DNA from: Acidobacteriota bacterium
GTDB taxonomy: Bacteria; Acidobacteriota; Terriglobia; UBA7540
Reading direction: 5' to 3'
Length of the DNA stretch: 7,367 nucleotides
NCBI GenBank assembly: GCA_003165615.1
Contig: PLWR01000276.1
Location: 1-7,367, forward strand
Positions 5,005 through 7,367 of the stretch are shown piece by piece. A program made the position numbers and the translations under genes. Each line of letters starts with the position of its first letter. The first letter of the stretch is position 1. The notes beneath the pieces were generated by a model. That model was not told where the DNA came from. It did no database searches and worked only from the letters and a program-made list of their open reading frames with translations.

Positions 5005-6561
5005 ATGAACACGCGGCTGATCACCTCGGTTCCGGAATTACAAAGCTACCTGCGCGAGCTGCGCGTGCGCGGCAGGTCCCTGGCCCTGGTACCAACGATG
5101 GGGGGATTGCACGAAGGTCACCAGAGCCTGATTCGCCGGGCCAAGCAGCAATGCGACGCCGTAGTGGTTTCCGTGTTTGTCAATCCCATGCAATTCGGCT
5201 CAAGCGAGGATCTGGCCAATTACCCGCGTAACCTCCAGAAAGATGCCCATACTCTTCGCGATCTCAACGTGGAGGTGATTTTCGCTCCGAATCAGGAGGA
5301 TATATACCCGGCGGGATTCGACACTTTTGTCGAGCCGGGCAAGCTCGCCGCGCCCCTGGAAGGCTCCTCCCGGCCCGGCCATTTCCGCGGAGTCACCACC
5401 ATCGTGCTGAAATTGTTCAACCTGGTGCAACCTGACGTGGCCTATTTTGGGCAGAAGGACTTTCAGCAGGTGCAAGTCATTCGCCGGCTGGTGGAAGACC
5501 TCAACCTCAGCGTGCGGTTGGTGATTTGCCCCATCGTGCGTGAGGCAGACGGTCTGGCCATGAGTTCGCGCAATGCCCTGCTGAGCCGCGAAGCGCGCAA
5601 AGCCGCCACCGTCCTGCACCGTTGCCTCCGTGGCGGGGAGACGCTCGTGCAGGCAGGGGAAGTCCGTGCCCGGAATTTGCTGAAAGCCATGCAGGAGGTG
5701 GTGAAGAAAGAACCCCTGGTGGCGCTGGATTACCTGGCGCTGGCCAACCCTTTGCAACTCGAGCCGGTGGAGCGCGTGTCCGCAGGCACAGTGGCCCTCA
5801 TCGCGGCGCGCGTGGGCTCCGTGCGGCTGATTGACAACCTCATTTTTGGCCCGCCCGGAGCGAGCCCGGATCTTCTGCTGCAATTGGCCTTTTCCGCGCG
5901 CCAGGTTATCGACTCCGGCGCGCGAATCCCCGGACTGGAAACCGAAGCCCTCTGCGGGCGAATTGCCGCCTGCCGCGATTGCGCCGCGATTTCCTCCGTA
6001 TTGATTCCTCCCCGTGAATTCATGGCCAAATACCTAAAGCGTGATTGCCCTGACTTGAACGACGTGCGCGTGGTCGTGGTCGGGCGCGATGCACCCATGA
6101 ACCCCGACAGGTATCTCTACAAGCATCCTGACCGCCCCAGTAGTTTCGCCACGGCGCTTTATACCTTGTTGGGGGTGGAGGACTTCCAGGACTTCAAGAA
6201 GGCGTTTGTGCTAACCGACGCCATGCGCTGCCATGTGCTATCCGATCACATCCCGGAAAAGGCCCTCAGCTATTGCGCGCGGCATTTGCGTGAGGAGTTG
6301 AAACAGTTCCCCAACCTGCAAACGTTGGTGATTTTAGGGGAGGATGCCTACCTGCAATTGCAGAGGGACATCCTGGAGCGCCACGCGGATGAGATCAAAC
6401 CCTTTGAGGAGATGCTGAAGGCGGAAGGATGGGCTCAGGAGGACGTCTCGTTCCCCCACGTGAAGACCGGAACCCTCCACGTCATCTACGGCTACCACCC
6501 CGCGATTGGCTATAAACACAGCCCACCACTAACGCCGGCGCTTCCGCCGCTTTCCCCCTAG
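5005..6561 (+). CDS. panC: Pantothenate synthetase fused to a C-terminal uracil-DNA-glycosylase-like Fe-S domain
   Basis: The N-terminal part (1 to about 283) is a complete PanC, which condenses pantoate and beta-alanine with ATP. It shows the nucleotidyltransferase motif PTMGGLHEGH (30-39), VSVFVNPMQFG (55-65), YFGQKDFQQ (147-155), the KMSKS-like DGLAMSSRN (182-190), and SVRLIDNLIFG, where PanC normally ends. The frame then continues through a linker (about 284-315) into a second domain of about 190 residues that resembles family 4 uracil-DNA glycosylases: CRDC (Cys323, Cys326), VVVVGRDAP (356-364) in place of VGEAPG, SSFATALYTLL (379-389), VLTDAMRCH with Cys409 (402-410), YCARHLREEL with Cys424, LVILGEDAY (441-449) and IYGYHPA with His498 (494-500). 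The four cysteines match the spacing of the family's 4Fe-4S ligands. Expected length is about 280; here it is 518. A Pro-rich tail ends the protein. The PanC call is firm; the second domain is recognised by motif order, and its activity is unknown. Confidence 0.9.
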   Translation: MNTRLITSVPELQSYLRELRVRGRSLALVPTMGGLHEGHQSLIRRAKQQCDAVVVSVFVNPMQFGSSEDLANYPRNLQKDAHTLRDLNVEVIFAPNQEDIYPAGFDTFVEPGKLAAPLEGSSRPGHFRGVTTIVLKLFNLVQPDVAYFGQKDFQQVQVIRRLVEDLNLSVRLVICPIVREADGLAMSSRNALLSREARKAATVLHRCLRGGETLVQAGEVRARNLLKAMQEVVKKEPLVALDYLALANPLQLEPVERVSAGTVALIAARVGSVRLIDNLIFGPPGASPDLLLQLAFSARQVIDSGARIPGLETEALCGRIAACRDCAAISSVLIPPREFMAKYLKRDCPDLNDVRVVVVGRDAPMNPDRYLYKHPDRPSSFATALYTLLGVEDFQDFKKAFVLTDAMRCHVLSDHIPEKALSYCARHLREELKQFPNLQTLVILGEDAYLQLQRDILERHADEIKPFEEMLKAEGWAQEDVSFPHVKTGTLHVIYGYHPAIGYKHSPPLTPALPPLSP

Positions 6562-6578
6562 TGGACCGGCGGATCCGC

Positions 6579-7037
6579 TCAGGATTTCAGCACATCGAGG
6601 ATTTCCCGGGCGTGGCCTTCCACTTTCACCTTGGGAAATATGTTCCGAATCTTCCCTGCCGGATTAATGATGTAGGTGGTGCGCACAATACCCATCGACT
6701 TCTGGCCGTAAAGGTTCTTCTCCTGCCATACACCGTAAGCTTCCAGCATGGTGTGTGATGTGTCGCCCGCCAGGGGAAAGTTGAGTTTGTACTTATCACG
6801 AAACTTTTGTAACTGTTCCACGGGATCCCGGCTTACCCCCAGAACCTTGGCACCGAGTTTGTCCAGTTCTTTCTTGGCATCACGGAACTGGTTCGCCTCG
6901 CTCGTGCAACCGGGGGTGTCCGCTTTGGGGAAAAAAAAGAGGACAAGAGTCTTGCCCAGGAAAGCGTCCAGCGAAATCTTACCCCCGGAATCGGCGGGCA
7001 GTGAAAAGCCCGGCGCTTGGTCTCCAGCTTTGAGCAT
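6579..7037 (-). CDS. bcp: Peroxiredoxin of the BCP/PrxQ type, apparently 1-Cys
   Basis: This is a thiol peroxidase that reduces hydrogen peroxide and organic hydroperoxides in the cytoplasm. The 152-residue protein is of normal BCP length and begins MLKAGDQAPGFSLP. The peroxidatic site is ADTPGCTSEA with Cys44 (39-48). The distal arginine is Arg119 in VRTTYIINPAGKI, and the YGVWQEKNLYGQKSMGIVRTT block (101-121) is characteristic of BCP. Escherichia coli BCP has its resolving cysteine five residues after the peroxidatic one, but here that position is Asn49 and no other cysteine exists in the protein. Reduction must therefore use an external thiol directly. GGGAGGT (7045-7051 on the minus strand) lies 7 bases before the ATG and fixes the start. 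It converges on panC with only 17 bp between the stops and lies downstream of gatB. Confidence 0.96.
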   Translation of the reverse strand: MLKAGDQAPGFSLPADSGGKISLDAFLGKTLVLFFFPKADTPGCTSEANQFRDAKKELDKLGAKVLGVSRDPVEQLQKFRDKYKLNFPLAGDTSHTMLEAYGVWQEKNLYGQKSMGIVRTTYIINPAGKIRNIFPKVKVEGHAREILDVLKS

Positions 7038-7050
7038 GAGTAATACCTCC

Positions 7051-7113
7051 CAGGTGTCAGGTGTCAGGTTTCAGGTGTCAGGCTCTCGGGCCTGCCACGT
7101 GGCACCTGGCACC
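7051..7113. repeat. CAGGTGT tandem repeat with complementary arm between bcp and gatB
   Basis: About four and a half 7-base CAGGTGT units (7051-7082, one variant CAGGTTT) are followed, after a short spacer, by a complementary run of CCTGCCAC/CACCTGGCACCT (7091-7113). The two halves can pair as an imperfect hairpin. The block runs from just before the gatB stop codon to the edge of the bcp ribosome binding site. It uses a different unit from the ruv and folK repeats but the same arrangement. Confidence 0.8.
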
Positions 7114-7367
7114 TCATTTTGACTCCAATTTTTCCTTCAACACCTTTTGCACCAATTGGGGATTGGCCTGGCCCCTCGTCTCTTTCATCACTTGGCCGAC
7201 TAACCAGCCCAGCGTGGCCGTCTTACCGCTACGATATTGCTCCACTTGCGTGGAAGACCTGGCCATAACCTGCTGCGTCACAGCGGCGATCTGGACTTCG
7301 TCATTGATTTGCGCCAGGCCTTTTTCGCTCACCAATGCGCCGGCGGTCTTCCCCGTGGAAAACATTT
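7114..7367 (-). CDS. gatB: Aspartyl/glutamyl-tRNA(Asn/Gln) amidotransferase subunit B, C-terminal part only
   Basis: GatB is the tRNA-binding kinase subunit of GatCAB, which converts misacylated Glu-tRNA(Gln) or Asp-tRNA(Asn) to the correct amide form. The window holds the last 84 or so codons; the frame is open at the window end, so the Met at 7365 is internal. The visible part is the C-terminal GatB/YqeY-type domain: [17 protein letters not shown], then [57 protein letters not shown]. The GxLVGQVMKxTxGxANPxxV core is the hallmark of the family. Its presence suggests that the organism makes Gln-tRNA and/or Asn-tRNA by the indirect route. It lies upstream of bcp on the same strand, with a repeat block between. 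Confidence 0.96.
   Translation of the reverse strand, partial: MFSTGKTAGALVSEKGLAQINDEVQIAAVTQQVMARSSTQVEQYRSGKTATLGWLVGQVMKETRGQANPQLVQKVLKEKLESK

Noticed and set aside
5200..5883. Minus-strand open frame of 227 codons opposite panC
   Set aside because: It is His/Gln-rich antisense of the conserved PanC region, with no domain and no ribosome binding site that I could support.
6022..6561. Separate gene for the glycosylase-like domain starting at the internal ATG at 6022
   Set aside because: That start would remove the CxxC cluster ligands (Cys323, Cys326), has no clear ribosome binding site, and lies inside the uninterrupted panC frame.
6562..6578. GCGGATCCGC palindrome in the 17-bp convergent gap as a bidirectional terminator
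   Set aside because: The palindrome has no loop and no T-tract on either side; a 10-base palindrome alone is not convincing.

Overview
This is an ordinary bacterial housekeeping segment with moderately high GC and dense genes. It carries two unusual things: a pantothenate synthetase fused to a uracil-DNA-glycosylase-like domain, and at least five intergenic low-complexity repeat blocks. The source is probably a Gram-negative-type, non-proteobacterial lineage, and Acidobacteriota is my best guess. The short-unit intergenic runs (CGAAACTCG, GGTTACAGG, CAGGTGT and ACGGACAA types) resemble ones I recall from Acidobacteriota genomes. The RuvA/RuvB pair looks to me like the divergent type of Planctomycetota and Acidobacteriota. 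Both points rest on memory, with no database search.

Layout: positions 1-443 hold the 3' part of ruvC, followed by ruvA (537-1184) and ruvB (1353-2381), all on the plus strand. Together these form the Holliday-junction resolvasome. Next come folK (about 2410-2955), a deoxynucleoside kinase (3141-3809), panB (4033-4905) and a long panC (5005-6561), also on plus. On the minus strand, converging on panC, are a BCP-type peroxiredoxin (7037-6579) and, upstream of it, the C-terminal end of gatB (7367-7114), which runs off the window.

Function: RuvABC moves and cuts Holliday junctions. FolK makes the pterin pyrophosphate for folate, and folate supplies the methylene-tetrahydrofolate that PanB uses to make ketopantoate. 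PanC joins pantoate to beta-alanine to give pantothenate, the coenzyme A precursor. The deoxynucleoside kinase salvages deoxynucleosides. The glycosylase-like tail of PanC keeps four cysteines spaced like the Fe-S cluster ligands of family 4 enzymes, but some active-site motifs differ.

Intergenic DNA: the ruvC-ruvA, ruvA-ruvB, folK-dNK and bcp-gatB gaps are filled largely by short-unit repeats. In most of them a purine-biased run on one strand is followed by its complement, giving long imperfect hairpins. The ruvC stop codon lies in the loop of a near-perfect 30-bp inverted repeat. The gap before panB holds a different, multi-hairpin element. No tRNA, rRNA, CRISPR array, insertion sequence or phage gene was seen.
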